A DNA stretch of 64,000 nucleotides, taken from Pomphorhynchus laevis (Eukaryota > Acanthocephala > Palaeacanthocephala > Echinorhynchida > Pomphorhynchidae). Under the pieces are notes generated by a model. The model did no database searches and was not told the DNA's origin. It saw nothing but the letters and a program-made list of their open reading frames with translations. The stretch lies in the NCBI GenBank assembly GCA_012934845.2, contig WNNJ02000425.1:24580-88579 (forward strand). The letters are read 5' to 3'. Shown here piece by piece: positions 48,320-60,268 of this stretch. Made by a program: the position numbers and the translations under genes. Numbering within the stretch: position 1 is the stretch's first letter; the number at the start of each line of letters is the position of its first letter.

Positions 48320-48800
48320 TCATCCATTCCAGTCGTTTCGTTCACGAGGGCCATGTAGTTGATTTAGCGCCCGTAAACAAATTGAAGCCGTCTTCAGTTT
48401 TTTGAGCACAAGTTGAGTTCTGAGCTCTCTAACATGTCCAGCGTATCCAGTATCATCTCTCACCGATCTCATTGTGGCCAGCTGTTTTAAAAGGGTATTG
48501 ACCTTCATTCCAATTCTGTCTGACGCAAAAACGCCAAAAGGAACAAATCCGCAATTTTCGGCCTTGCTTATTCTTTCCGAATATTTTGAGCGTTTTCTTT
48601 CCAAATGGTACTGCATTGTCTGCTGAGCAAACAGATTGTATATTGACACGTCTATTAGTGTCCGCTCAGATCGGTTGCCGTATAAACCTCTACAAGATAT
48701 GTCCAAACGAGCATTCGGATCGCACGTTGTCGTAATTTTCTCGAATACAATATCTTCAGAACAGGTAAAAAATATGTTCTTTCTCAACGTTTAGGCATCC
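48320..48800 (-). pseudogene. F1 C-terminal endonuclease-like domain
   Basis: An open stretch of about 155 codons reads NARLDISCRGLYG, ERTLIDVSIYN, HLERKRSKYSERISKAE and FVPFGVFASDRIG, then a helical end (LRTQLVLKKLKTASICLRAL). This is the pattern seen after the RT in F1-like elements, where D, xxD and K-rich positions suggest a PD-(D/E)XK nuclease. It belongs with the C-terminal part of the element at 23535-26180 by order of motifs. No RT lies beside it; 5'-truncated copy. Confidence 0.6.
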
Positions 48801-48999
48801 GTCTTTAAGCATATCTGCAACACAGTCTCTGATGACGTTGTTTCGCAATATGATGCAACCGCCTTAATAAACAAAAAATAATATTTTTTTAGTATTGTTT
48901 TATTTTTTATTTTTTTATTTTATTAAAACACAAACCGGGATAGTATACAGTTCAAAGGATAGCCGAAAGTTGGCGCGTACATTATTATTCAGTATTTTC

Positions 49000-49480
49000 T
49001 TATCGCTGGTTTCCAATAGGCTGCGCTCGGTTCAGGCACAGAATTGAGGAGCGTGGCATCCTAATGCTCATTGACAAGCCTTGCATAAGTAAAGATCCGA
49101 TTTCCCGGCGTAACTGAACGATTTCGCATGCGTACGTGTTTGAGTTTTTCACAGCCAGCTTTTTCGCGAGTGCCCGTAAACACCGATTGGCGTATGTACT
49201 AATGCCGGATGAACTCGACAACACGAATGGCAAAAATGTCGAGTGCACTATTTCTCTTACACACATTATATTTGGCAAATTTAGGTTGTACATGGAATCC
49301 GAATACAGAGTCAATGGATTTAGTGGCAATTAAGGGTGCAAGTACGTTTGAAATACATATCTATGAAAGTGCGCTCTGTATTGTCTCCATATAAATCATT
49401 GCACGCAATGTCATGACGAGCATTTCTATCTTGTGTCGTACTTTTTGTCGTACTATCTTGTGTCGTATTTTTTAAATAAT
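49000..49480 (-). pseudogene. Second F1 C-terminal endonuclease-like fragment
   Basis: Minus strand: NARHDIACNDLYG and NTERTFIDM near 49440-49370, then in another frame FLPFVLSSSSGISTYANRCL and ALAKKLAV near 49240-49140. The same domain as 48320-48800 but clearly diverged, so it is a separate insertion rather than a recent tandem copy. It lies about 200 bp further out in the same orientation. Confidence 0.6.
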
Positions 49481-49714
49481 AATAATTTAAAGAAAAACGT
49501 AAGAATAAGAGAACATAAGAATTTGTTATGCATATGAATTCCAGACATGCCGACTTGTTCGTACGCACATTGAATTTGCCCTAATTAGAGTAATGGTTAA
49601 TTCATATATTATTTTATTTACATATTTACTGTATCCAATATTTGAATTCGTAGCTATTTTTGCTGCTAGCCTACTTATAAGATCGTTCACAGCAACACCT
49701 GCCACATAGTTGTA

Positions 49715-50900
49715 GGATAATCGAAATTAATACTGGTATAAAACACTATTTCAGTATTAATTCTACAAAAGAATTTTTAGAACAGACAAAAGGAATAAAT
49801 TTTCAGAATATAAATACGTACGATTTTAGTACGCTTTATACAAATCAAGATTTAGTAGATATTAAAAAGCGTTAGTAAAATTAATTAATGTTATATTTGG
49901 AAAAAGATATACATATATATGTTATAATAACTATAACGCATATCTATCAAAAATCAAACCATCAAGTAAATATAAATATATGAATAAAATTGAATTATTA
50001 GAATCCTTAAATATTTTAATAAATCAAAGTAATTTAAAAGTAGGGACATCTATATTTAGACAAATAAAAGGTATACGTTATAATAAACGTTATAATTATT
50101 ATAACGCTTATCTAACAAAAATTAAACGATAAATAAAAATAAATATTTGAATAAAATTGAATTTATCGAAGCCTTAAATATTTTGATAAAACCAATATTG
50201 AAGATAAAGAATGTTTTCGTTTGACATAACAAAATTACGGATGTAATTTCGGCTACTAATGTAGCTGAAACAGAATGCAATTTATAAAAACAGGATGTCC
50301 TCTAATTGAATGTTAGTAGCCCAATTATAGCTGATTATTCTTACTAAAACCAATATTGTTGATAAAGAAGATGTATATCTAGATATGAACATTAAATTAA
50401 CATTAACTAAAACTACTCTTAATTTATATCGTAAAGATGACATTTAAATTTACAAGAAACATATTTTTGCATAAGCATTCATGCATACCATATAATATAA
50501 AATATAATACATTAAATAATGAAATTTTAAGAATTGCAACACTTTGTAATGATATTGGTTTTCTTCAAAATCATTTAAATAATTTAATAGATGCATATTT
50601 TAAACAAGGTTACCATAAAAATACCATCAAACAGAAAATAGTAAAATATATAAATCAACATAATAATATTAAAAATAAATTTAAAATCATTAGCGGGAAA
50701 TTTTTATGGATGGATAATAAATAATATACTTTGTATTAGAATAAGATACTAAATAATCAAATTTCATCAGAGGAAAGACGTCCTTAACACAAATTTTGCC
50801 CCGCTGCTATGTTGGGTAGATGAGTAAGTGCCGAAACCTAATAGCATAGCAGTTCCTCCTGATGACCTTTAATCTCTAATCCTTATTCTGATATAACGTC
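49715..50900 (+). mobile_element. Penelope-like element (Naiad-like), plus-strand copy with tail start
   Basis: Plus strand: RT motif region reading TYDFSTLYTN near 49827-49860, a piece around KVGTSIFRQIKG near 50040-50085 with a local duplication after it, and then an open C-terminal part from 50437 (FTRNIFLHKHSCIPYNIKYN) to GKFLWMDNK and the stop at 50722. The family tail follows: CCGCTGCTATGTTGGGTAG, GCCGAAACCTAATAGCATAG and CTCCTGATGACC. The tail is cut at about 50900, where an opposite-facing copy begins. Broken at several points. Confidence 0.8.
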
Positions 50901-50929
50901 TGTTGCAATTCTTAAAATTTCATTAATTT

Positions 50930-52075
50930 ATTATATTTTATATTATATGGTATGCATGAATGATCATGCAAAAAAATATGTTTTTTTTGTAAATTCAAAT
51001 ATGTCATCTTTACGATATAAATTAATAGTAGTTTTAGTTAATGTTAATTTAATGTTCATATCTAGATATACACCTTCTTTATCATTAATATTGGTTTTGT
51101 TAAGAATAAGGCTTTCTGGATAAATGTGCTCACTAATTGAATAAAAATTATTAGAATTAAATACACATATATCATCAATGTATCGAAACATATATTTCAT
51201 ATATTTATATTGTTTAGATTTAGTTTTTACATAGTTATGAACAAATTCATATTCTATAAAGCTTAAAAATAAATCAGCTATAATTGGACTACTATTACCA
51301 CCCATTGGAACACATTTTATTTGTCTAAATATAGATGTCCCTACTTTTAAATAATTTTGATTTATTAAAATATTTAAGGATTCTAATAATTCAATTTTAT
51401 TCATATATTTATATTTACTTGATGGTTTGATTTTTGTTAGATATGCGTTATAGTTATTATAACATATATATGTATATCTTTTTCCGAATATAACATTAAT
51501 TAATTTTACTAACGCTTTTTAATATCTACTAAATCTTGATTTGTATAAAGCGTACTAAAATCGTACGTATTTATATTCTGAAAATTTATTCCTTTTGTCT
51601 AATCTAAAAATTCTTTTGTAGAATTAATACTGAAATAGTGTTTTATACCAGTATTAATTTCGATTACCTTGCAATATTGTTTAAAGTGTGCTTTAATTAC
51701 TTTAAATATTTTAATTATACAAACCGAAAGCGGTTTTAATGTACTTTTAAAATCACTACATTTAAAAACCTAGGTTTTATTAAATGTTTATGTAATTTTT
51801 TCAATATAATATAGGTATAGTTTTTGTATCTGGTTCAATTTTTGTACCCTTATTGTCCATTATAGAACAATGACTTGTAATAATTGTTTCTAAATTTAAA
51901 TCACTACATTCATATGTTGCGTTTACATTTAAGTCATTATAATTAACTTCTTTCATCAGTATATCATAATAAAGCTTTTTGCATTTGAAAACAAAGTTAT
52001 TAATAGCTTTATCAATAGTTTTTATTATATAGTTATGCTTTAATTTTGTAAGTTCTGTATACATATCTTTTTTAA
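50930..52075 (-). mobile_element. Penelope-like element (Naiad-like), minus-strand copy
   Basis: Minus strand from 52064: MYTELTKLKHNYIIKTIDKA and NNFVFKCKKLYYDILM (RT N-terminal block with the conserved DKA). TYDFSTLYTN lies near 51560, then KVGTSIFRQIKC, SPIIADLFLSFIEYEF and FRYIDDICVF near 51340-51160, and the C-terminal domain to about 50930. It contains the best-preserved RT of this family here. It faces the plus copy tail to tail and lacks its own end. Broken at few points. Confidence 0.8.
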
Positions 52076-54949
52076 TTTATCTTATCTTTTATAATTGTTA
52101 TTATTTTCATTTTATTTTTAATTTTATCAAATTTATAATCTTTTCAAATTTTAATCTTTGATGTATTTAAGCTTTCACCATTAATAGCTTTCCAAAGTAA
52201 GAATTTAAGTCATTAAATAGCGAATAGTAATTTAATAACGAATAGATATTTTAACAAATTGATTTATTAGCGAATTAATCATAATTTATAACGAATTGTA
52301 ATTCCGTTTTACACTTTTAAAATCTGTTTTAGAATACCAAGAAATGTCAATATCTATTTAAATGCATTACCAATAGATTTTAGTTTTATTTTACATTTTT
52401 GAATTTTACATTAGACAACTTATTTTATTTTATATTTGATCATTTATCCAATCTGATTCAATACAGTTACTGTAAAAATTGTATTAAAAGCTATACGCGA
52501 ATTTAATACATCTAATCACAACTCGTTTAGCTTTGAAATCATTTTCCTAATTAAACCTTATTGTTTTGAAATTTTTTTTCTTGTAATACAAATTTATTCC
52601 GATCTCTTAGTTCAGTGTAATTTGTTTTGAATTTATTTCATCGTTTTTGCTGTTGATTATTCCAAATTTCTTTTCCTAACTTTTAATATTCGATAATTGA
52701 TTTATAGTTTTTAAATTTCAAGTACAGATATTTCTATTTATTTCAAATTTAATGACTTTAGCTTTACAATCTGACTTCAAAACTTTCTAAAAATAATAAT
52801 CATCAAATCATTTCAGGAAATGAGTTTGTGAAAAAGGATGACGTTATAATTATACTGTTCGATACACTTCTTCAAAACTTTTAATGACATCAAAATCCAA
52901 CTCAACCAGAAGTGTTTTGGATGTAACTAACCAACTTGAATATATTCCAAAAGCAAGACTAAAAAATTAGACAAGTAATGATCGCGCTGTCCTATCTCGA
53001 CATGAGTCTATCATGATATCTTTAAAATTGTTTTTAAAAGGTTTCCTTGAATAACTCAGAAAGATAAGGGAGATGATCATTTTACTATGACTTTGAATCT
53101 TGCTATTGTTGGAAAAAATGTGATTTTTATAGGAATTGATCGATAAAATCATAATGGCTTGCTGATTACGGTAAAAATTCAACTTGTACAAATTCACAGT
53201 ACTTATCGCAGCGAAATGATGATAGCCGCCTGGAATCAATCCTTTCTGATGGATACAGAGTGGTCTCTTCTTTAAAGTAACTTATCTTTCACTATCCGTC
53301 AATTAAAGTAATTTATGTGGGCACTTTGTCTTGTGTTATTTAGATTGCTTTACATAGTAAAATTCAAGTAACAACTTAGCAATAAGCAAAATATTGGGAT
53401 TTCGTTGTTTCTCAATGAAAAGTGAAGTGCGGTGGATTATGACTTTTGTAGTTGATGTTGGCTTTGCTAATGGTTGCACTAAACCAAAATTCAGTTATGC
53501 TAGTAACGTTAAATAATCATGTTATATACATTGTCGATGCTTTGACCCAGATCGAGATTCGGGCTTATATTTCATTATTTAATAAATTTAAAGTTATTTA
53601 AACCTATGAGTCTCACAGTCTTTATGTAGTGTTATAACTTAACAAGACAGGGCACGAATAGAAAATCCTAAGGAGTGTGTATGAGTTTTAAAATGAAGTA
53701 TAGCTTGAATATATGTGGCAGAATTCGCGTAGTGTCCTGGGGAGTATACGTTGATTTTATCTATTCTAGAAAAATAACATTTGCATTTCGGCCAATTGGC
53801 CAAAAATCAAATTTAAGTATATCGATCGGAATGGCAGAGTTACTTATGGGTTTATAAAACAAGTGGGCTCAAATAAAACATCTAGTATGATTGGTGGGCT
53901 TAAATGAAGTTTTAGCATGATTATTGTGCATGTGAATTGAATAACCAACTACTGTCATTCCTAATCTCCGGCCTTATTTGTCCCCTTATAGCAGTCGATT
54001 TGAAGATATATTCGTGCATAATCATAAATTATTCGTGAGCAATGTTCATATTCAATAAGGGAAGATAAGAATTTTTGGGTATTTTTATTTCCTCAGTTCA
54101 GAGTGGTTCATAGATAATGCTCAAAATGTCCTTAATCGAAGTTCATTAAATGAGTTTCTTTTCAATATGTTTATTTATGCATTCTTTGTTGGGTAATCGA
54201 GCTAACAATTAGATCAACAATGATTATCTTGCATTGCACATCCATAATTCAAATGCTAATCAATCTCATCGCACATGGCGCAAACCTGTTTCTGAACCGC
54301 AAAGATTAAAGGACCTCCACCTGTAGCATTGCTGATTGTGAGGGTATATTACACAATTACTTGGAAATAAGTTTTAAATTTAAGCTTGTCTATAAGAAGA
54401 ATCCGGTTACTCTGATCAAGAATCATGCCATTATTAAGCATCTTAGTGGCATATGCTACAGAAATGATTTACTTAGGATTTTAATAAAACTTAACTTTTT
54501 GGTAACTAAATAACGATTCTAAAATTTTCTTTTAGGATTCAATATATAAATTGTAATCATATCGACTCTGTGGGAAGTTAAAATATTTTATGGTACAAGC
54601 AAGTCTAAAATCTGTTTTATCAACGGCTATATTGCTAATCATATAGCTATTATATAATTAAATTGAATAAATGTCAATCTTGATAACAAAATGATCACTT
54701 TTGCCAATATTGCAGAATAATAATTACTCAATCAATATATTTAGATTCAGTAAAAAAATAAAGTTGATTTTAATTAAATATTCTCGTCTAAATTTTATGA
54801 TAAAATAGAAATTGTTGCCTGCTCTTTTATGCTGTTTAATGTTCTTTTATTTTGTAATCACTTTTGTGATGTGTTTTTTTGTTATTATTAAATTTCATCT
54901 GGTTTTTGTTTGACTTTTTGTGATTTTGTTTTGATTTTTATTAATTTCC
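52076..54949. other. AT-rich stretch, no gene recognised
   Basis: No gene supported. The first 200 bp may be further 5' sequence of the adjacent PLE. No tandem or inverted repeats noticed. Confidence 0.4.
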
Positions 54950-55104
54950 TTTTTATTAACTTACAATTTTATTTTAAATTTCAATTTTAAGTTTAAACTC
55001 GATATAAATATTTAAATTGTATAAAATCTTATATAATTATTTATCTTTATTTTTATTTATATATCATATGAAATACGTATACTCAGTTATCTAATCTGAT
55101 ACTA
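54950..55104 (+). repeat. Solo PLE 3' tail end
   Basis: CAATTTTATTTTAAATTTC leads through an AT-rich middle to the terminal signature AAATACGTATACTCAGTTAT followed by CTAATCTGAT at 55072-55102. Confidence 0.6.
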
Positions 55105-56150
55105 GTGTTCGTCGTTACATTTTGATAATTTCTATTATAAATCAATTTTATTTTGCTTTTCTTCAATTTTATATCCAAAAGATAAACTCTAATTTCGAAA
55201 AATTACATTTCGTTAATTGATGCATCGTACCGCGAAAATAAAGTAGACGTTGTAACATTAAATAAAGAAATAGTGACACGATGATACTTTTTCACAAATT
55301 TTGTGAAATAGCGATGAACCTATTTATTACTATAAAGATCAAAAGTCAAAAATTAAGTTTAATTAATCAAATTGTCATGATTCATTTCTCATATTAATAA
55401 TATTTTAAATTAATGTATTGCATGACAGTATTGGGTAAAAAATATCAATAAGTAATCCAGTAACTTTTCTTCAACCTATGTACAAGCCAACGTCTGAAAC
55501 CTAATAAATTTCTATTGTTTGTAATTATAGTAAGAATTAAACGTGATTGGGATTTACTGTTGTGTATAATTTAATCTAAATATTTTAAGAATTTTAAATT
55601 CAAAATGTTTCAAGAATATTATAATTTTATATTCGTATGTACACGTTTATTTCCATTTGGAATAACTTAGATTTTTCCATTTTTAGTTAGTAGTGACCGG
55701 CTATCGTACGAATGACCCAATTATTTCAGCATTACTTAAAGATCATATTTTATCCTTTTATTTGTACATGTGAATGTGATAGTGTACACAATTTAAAAAT
55801 AGTGGGAATATAATACAGAATAAAATAATTAAAGAAAGAGTTGGCTACATCAAATGGATTTAATTTAATGATTGTTATCCTTATATCATGATGAGTATCC
55901 TCAAAATTTGTAAATGTGAAGATGTTAGCATTCGTAAATGAAATATAATGAATATAACGTTTTGAACTGCTGATTTAATAAAATTATTAGCAACAAATAA
56001 TGTAATATTGTTTAATTATTAATTATGTATAATATTAAACGAATATGTAAAATAATTGTTTATTAAATATGATAATTATATAATAAACAATTATATCAAG
56101 CATAATGAACACGGTATATATGATTTTTAATATTTTTGCATGTACGAATC
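55105..56150. other. AT-rich stretch, no gene recognised
   Basis: Nothing supported. Confidence 0.4.
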
Positions 56151-56236
56151 AGATCAGCTAACTTAATCCAAGTATTTATACTTTTTATAAATTGAAAAAT
56201 AAGGATAAATAAAAAATAAATAATAAAATCTCAAAA

Positions 56237-56451
56237 GAGAGTGAGACCAATCCGCGTGAAATACGTTGTTTTCATTGAAGCCAGACGCGGAAGAACGGTA
56301 GCAAGTACCGTTTCGTCATCACAATGACTCATCAGTGCCAGATCCCTCCAACTACTGGATGCAGAGGAGGACTGGCAGACGGCACACGAGTCATGTGTAT
56401 GAAGTACAAGAAAGATTTCTGGTAACTTCACATTGAGTGCTAAATCAGCAC
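56237..56451 (-). mobile_element. R-D element, single monomer
   Basis: It starts GAGAGTGAGACCA and ends GCTAAATCAGCAC, as does the left part of the 36118 copy. The middle differs by substitutions and small indels. It carries CTACTGGATGCAGAGGAGGA and the hammerhead-like core at 56310-56335. AT-rich flanks leave the target-site duplication uncertain. Confidence 0.85.
56310..56335 (-). ncRNA. Hammerhead-like core in R-D
   Basis: Minus strand: CTGATGA, stem GTCAT-TGTG-ATGAC, then GAAAC. Here stem III is clear: ACGGTA paired with TACCGT around CTTGC, followed by T and C at the expected cleavage position. Compared with the 36-kb copies, the core and stem II are unchanged while stem III differs yet can still pair. 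Stem I is not convincing. Confidence 0.45.
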
Positions 56452-56690
56452 TAATGCAATAATAATACAATAATAAAAAATTAAATAATTATACATAAGT
56501 ATATATAATTATATATAATAAATAATTATTATATAATATTTGTATAATTTATAGTTACAAAGTTAAAATTAAAAATTAAAATTAAAAAAAGTCAATTTTT
56601 ATGAATTGACTAATAAATAAGAGACGATGTATCATAATAAGGATTATGGGTCATTAGGAGGAACTGATATGCTATTTATTAAAACTTTGT

Positions 56691-57394
56691 TGTTTTATAA
56701 CATACATATGTAGAGTTGCATAATTATATCTAACAATATTTTGTGATATTTTGATTTTGAAGATGAACACTAATTATAAATTAAATGCCAAGTCAACTGA
56801 ATCCTGGAGCTAATGGACATGTGCAAAAGTGCAGGTAAGCAGCTTATCAAATTTTAATTAATCTGTTGCATGGTGACATTAAAATCAAAATGCTATCAAA
56901 AATCAGATTTCAGAATATGACCGAAATTTTTGATGTATCGATGTATAAATCAACTTAGATAAAATATACGCGTGATCGTACAGTGATCAATCAAAGGTTT
57001 TGTATATAAATACAGACATAAAGATATATGGACAACTAACATTCAATTTAATAATTTGACTTTCAGAAGCAATTCATCTATTACCAAAACGATAAACCTC
57101 TGATCACTGAACATGGTTTTCATCAGGGTTTGTCGAAAATAAAATCATTCGTAATAAAATAATTCAACATTGATATTTATGCAATTATGTTTCGCAAAGA
57201 GAAAATTTAATGCTACATGCGAATCAATACATGATAAATGTGTATGAATTGATTAATGTTGACACTGGATATTAAAACAACAAATTATATGCTTGATTGT
57301 CACACAACCATTTATTGAAACCAATAACGGTATATAAAAGTATGCATTATTTTATATTTACGTTTTTTGTGTTTATTTAGATTTAAATATGTAT
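56691..57394. other. AT-rich stretch, no gene recognised
   Basis: No supported gene. ACGTTTTTTGTGTTT near 57360 recurs near 57668, bracketing the hairpin that follows. Confidence 0.4.
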
Positions 57395-57590
57395 AATTCT
57401 CCTGGTTGTGGCACTACATTATCCTCACAAGTATTGTTTCTATTCTTGATACAGCGGGACGATACTAATCATCCTAATTGAGTTTCATAAGCTGATGAGA
57501 CCCAACCAGGCTGATTAGTAGCTTCTGCTGTATCAAGAATATAAACAATACCTGTGAGGATAATATCATGTCACAACCAGAAGAATTTCA
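57395..57590. repeat. R-G hairpin, about 60-bp arms
   Basis: The left arm (57395-57455) and right arm (57528-57590) are reverse complements with few mismatches; landmarks are TATTCTTGATACAGC and GCTGTATCAAGAATA, and ATTATCCTCACA and TGTGAGGATAAT. The 72-bp loop has a nested TACTAATCA/TGATTAGTA pair and the box AGCTGATGAGACCCAACCAG. The right arm recurs at 27340-27400. Confidence 0.9.
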
Positions 57591-57599
57591 GCTCACAGA

Positions 57600-59434
57600 T
57601 GAAATAAAGTTAAATTAATATGTTATATTGTTTTGGAACTATTTTAATGTGAACTGCGTTTTAATGTGTTACGTTTTTTGTGTTTGTAATGTTATATGAT
57701 GAAAATTAGATTTAAATATGTTATATTGTTTTGAAATTATTAAGCTTTTGCATTTTTATTAAGTGTATAGTCTATAATAAATTAGGTATTGACTTTAATG
57801 TCTTCATTTTTATAAATGAAAACAGTAGATCCGTGTGTTATTTGAAAGAACCCGAAAGGCAGACAAATATACAGAATTCATTAAATTTTTAAAGACTTTT
57901 GCCTTCTTTTCGTCAATATACAAAAAATTTTTATTCTCTGCAGAAATATTTCAAATTCTGACGATGAACATAAGATCGTTCGAAAATTGAAAGAAATTCT
58001 TCGTGTATTCTCGCCTGCTTTGCGGTTTTATTAAATATGTAAATCCTCATATGTACACTAGTGCATATGTTGACATTCACGAGTTTTGTAAATTTTCTAC
58101 ATTGTAATATTTTGAATATATAATAATCTTATTAGTTCAGGTGTCAGAAACTCTGGGAGTGACGGAGTCATGTGGTCAGTTAATTCCAAGAGCACAATTT
58201 TATATGTGACTTGTTGATAAAAATGCAAACAACTTATTTGCACAAAATATAGAAATGTACTTTTTGATTAACGTGAATAAATCTCTTATTACTAAACTAA
58301 CACCATGTTTTGATAAGCAACTAAGTAACTTGAGAATGAGACTATTCAGTACAGTTCCATGTGTGGAAAGAGTTCTTACACACAGAGGCCAGCGGTCTTA
58401 TTTTTGATATCCATACCTTTGTTTTGTTCGAAATAGCTAACCTCTCGAAAACATTGTTACTACAATACAAAGAAAACTTCCACTGTCCGTCCTATGAATG
58501 ACTTAAGCTTCCGAACTCTACACCGCAAACAAGGTCATTGCATGTGAAAGTTTCAGATCTCGATAGAAGAGTTGAGTTGAACCGATGCCAACTCTTAATT
58601 TGCACTTTTTTCTCTTTTCCAACTTTCTGCTTTTTCGATTATATGTGATTTTATGTACTTCTCAGTGTAAACATCGGGAAAGCAAACCATTTCCTGTAAG
58701 GAAGAACCAAACTGCAGATTATGATATGCAATAAAGTAAGTCTCGGAATAGCACCACTGTAAATATATGCAAATTATTTACTCCAATCATAATGAAGTCA
58801 CTATCCACATGCTCATCTAAATCTGCGTCATCTACATTACCCTTCTATTTTCATCGTCTTCGTGTTTTTTATAGTATTCGACTCTTCCGTCGTCTACGAC
58901 ATTTCAATCATCTTCATCTTTACCATGGCTATCAGCCTTTACATAGTCTTGGTTTAATGCTTTCAACATGATCATATTCATTACTAGGAAAAGGATCATA
59001 TTCTTTATTAAAGGACGGAGATGTTCAGGACGATTTGCAAACTCTGCTTTCACTTCTTTAGATTTTTGATCCGAAATTTGATTCAACCAATCGCAAACAT
59101 AACTCCCTTCAATCTGAACAGAATCGATCGAAAAACGTTGCTGAAGTTAAAGTTATAATGCAAAGACACTAAAACAAATACCCAGACGTGCTTTTTTGTT
59201 TAGGGAATTACATCTTTACTAAGATATTTGAGTAGATCAGTACGATAACGAGAACAACGTACAAAAGGTTAAATATACCATTTATAATACACTAACGACT
59301 CTAAAAACGGTGTTACAGCTTCGCAGGCGTAAAGCTCATGTTGTCGTATTTTTACATTTGCTTCGTTAAGTGAACATCACACACGAATGCGCGACTTGTG
59401 TTATAAACATATTGTCTTAAAACAGATTAAATTT
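57600..59434. other. AT-rich stretch; one weak coding candidate
   Basis: On the minus strand 59105-58904 reads a plausible exon: after TTCTGTTCAG (acceptor-like) comes YVCDWLNQISDQKSKEV, then EFANRPEHLRPLIKN and an acidic tail ending GKDEDD. I recognise no family, and the hydrophobic middle reads oddly, so it is likely chance or a pseudogene. Nothing else supported. Confidence 0.2.
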
Positions 59435-59882
59435 ACAGTATATAAATCAACAAAATATTATTAGAAATAAATTTAAACTATTAAGCGAAAAAATATGGAT
59501 GGATAATAAATAATTTATTTTGTATTAAAATAAGATACACTAGATAATCAAATTTCATAGGGGAAATACGTCATTAGCATGTATTTGACTTCGCTACTAT
59601 GTTATGTAAAGAAATAGGGGCCGAAACTCTTAACATAGCAATTCCTACTGATGATTTTTGTTCCTTATAAATACATCGTATATTATTAATTAGCTGATTC
59701 ATAAAAATAAAATTTTTATTTTAAATTATCATTATAAATTTTATCGTTATATAAATATAAATTGTATAAACTTTCGGTTAGCTCGTACTATATAAATCTT
59801 ATTTAACTATTTAGTATTTATAATTATTTATCTTTATTTTTAATTTATTATTATAAAACAGGTAGACTTAGCTGATTTGATC
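59435..59882 (+). mobile_element. PLE 3' end: last codons plus complete tail
   Basis: 59435-59512 encodes a worn version of the PLE C-terminus (INQQN, NKFKLLSEK, WMDNK, stop). The tail follows: GGGGAAATACGTCATTAGCA, AGGGGCCGAAACTCTTAACA, CCTACTGATGATT, the AT-rich part and AACAGGTAGACTTAGCTGAT near 59857-59878. It shows that the solo tails elsewhere belong downstream of this PLE protein. Confidence 0.8.
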
Positions 59883-60268
59883 AATATTTTTTAAATTGCA
59901 AATTTTTCGAAGTTGAGCGTTACTCATGTGATCTTTGCTAAAAGGCCTTTTGCTTCATGAACTAAAATGTACATATTGATAAAATATAAAATTACAACTT
60001 TATCGTTAATGTTGTTAAAATTGAAAATGACACAAATTGACTATTGTTGAGTGCAAAATTAAAATATATAGTTTGCAGATAATTTATGAATTTTTTGTTA
60101 ACAAAGAAATATTTGGAATAAAGATACTGACCTTCACCTGGCATAATACGCCATTAACAATCCCGAGTTAACATAAAATAATAAATACTACAAAATAAAA
60201 TCATAAAATAATAATTATGAAGCAACATCAAGAATTTGAATAAATGATAATTTAAATGAACGGAAATA
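59883..60268. other. AT-rich spacer before the R-A array
   Basis: No feature seen. Confidence 0.4.

Larger units (their letters stand above)
56152..56690 (-). repeat. PLE 3' tail split by an R-D insertion
   Basis: In plus-strand coordinates the terminal signature (GATCAGCTAACTTAATCCAA, 56153-56172) opens the tail. The interior is interrupted by R-D at 56237-56451 and resumes to ATGAATTGACTAATAAATAA near 56600 and GGAGGAACTGATATGCTATT near 56659. The tail is therefore older than the R-D copy within it. Confidence 0.75.

Noticed and set aside
57100-57150. A reading GFHQGL near 57120 resembling RT motif B
   Set aside because: No other RT motif lies in frame on either side; judged chance.
58904-59105. 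Possible host exon with acidic C-terminus on the minus strand
   Set aside because: No family recognised, a stop follows soon, and there is no partner exon; kept only as a low-confidence note.
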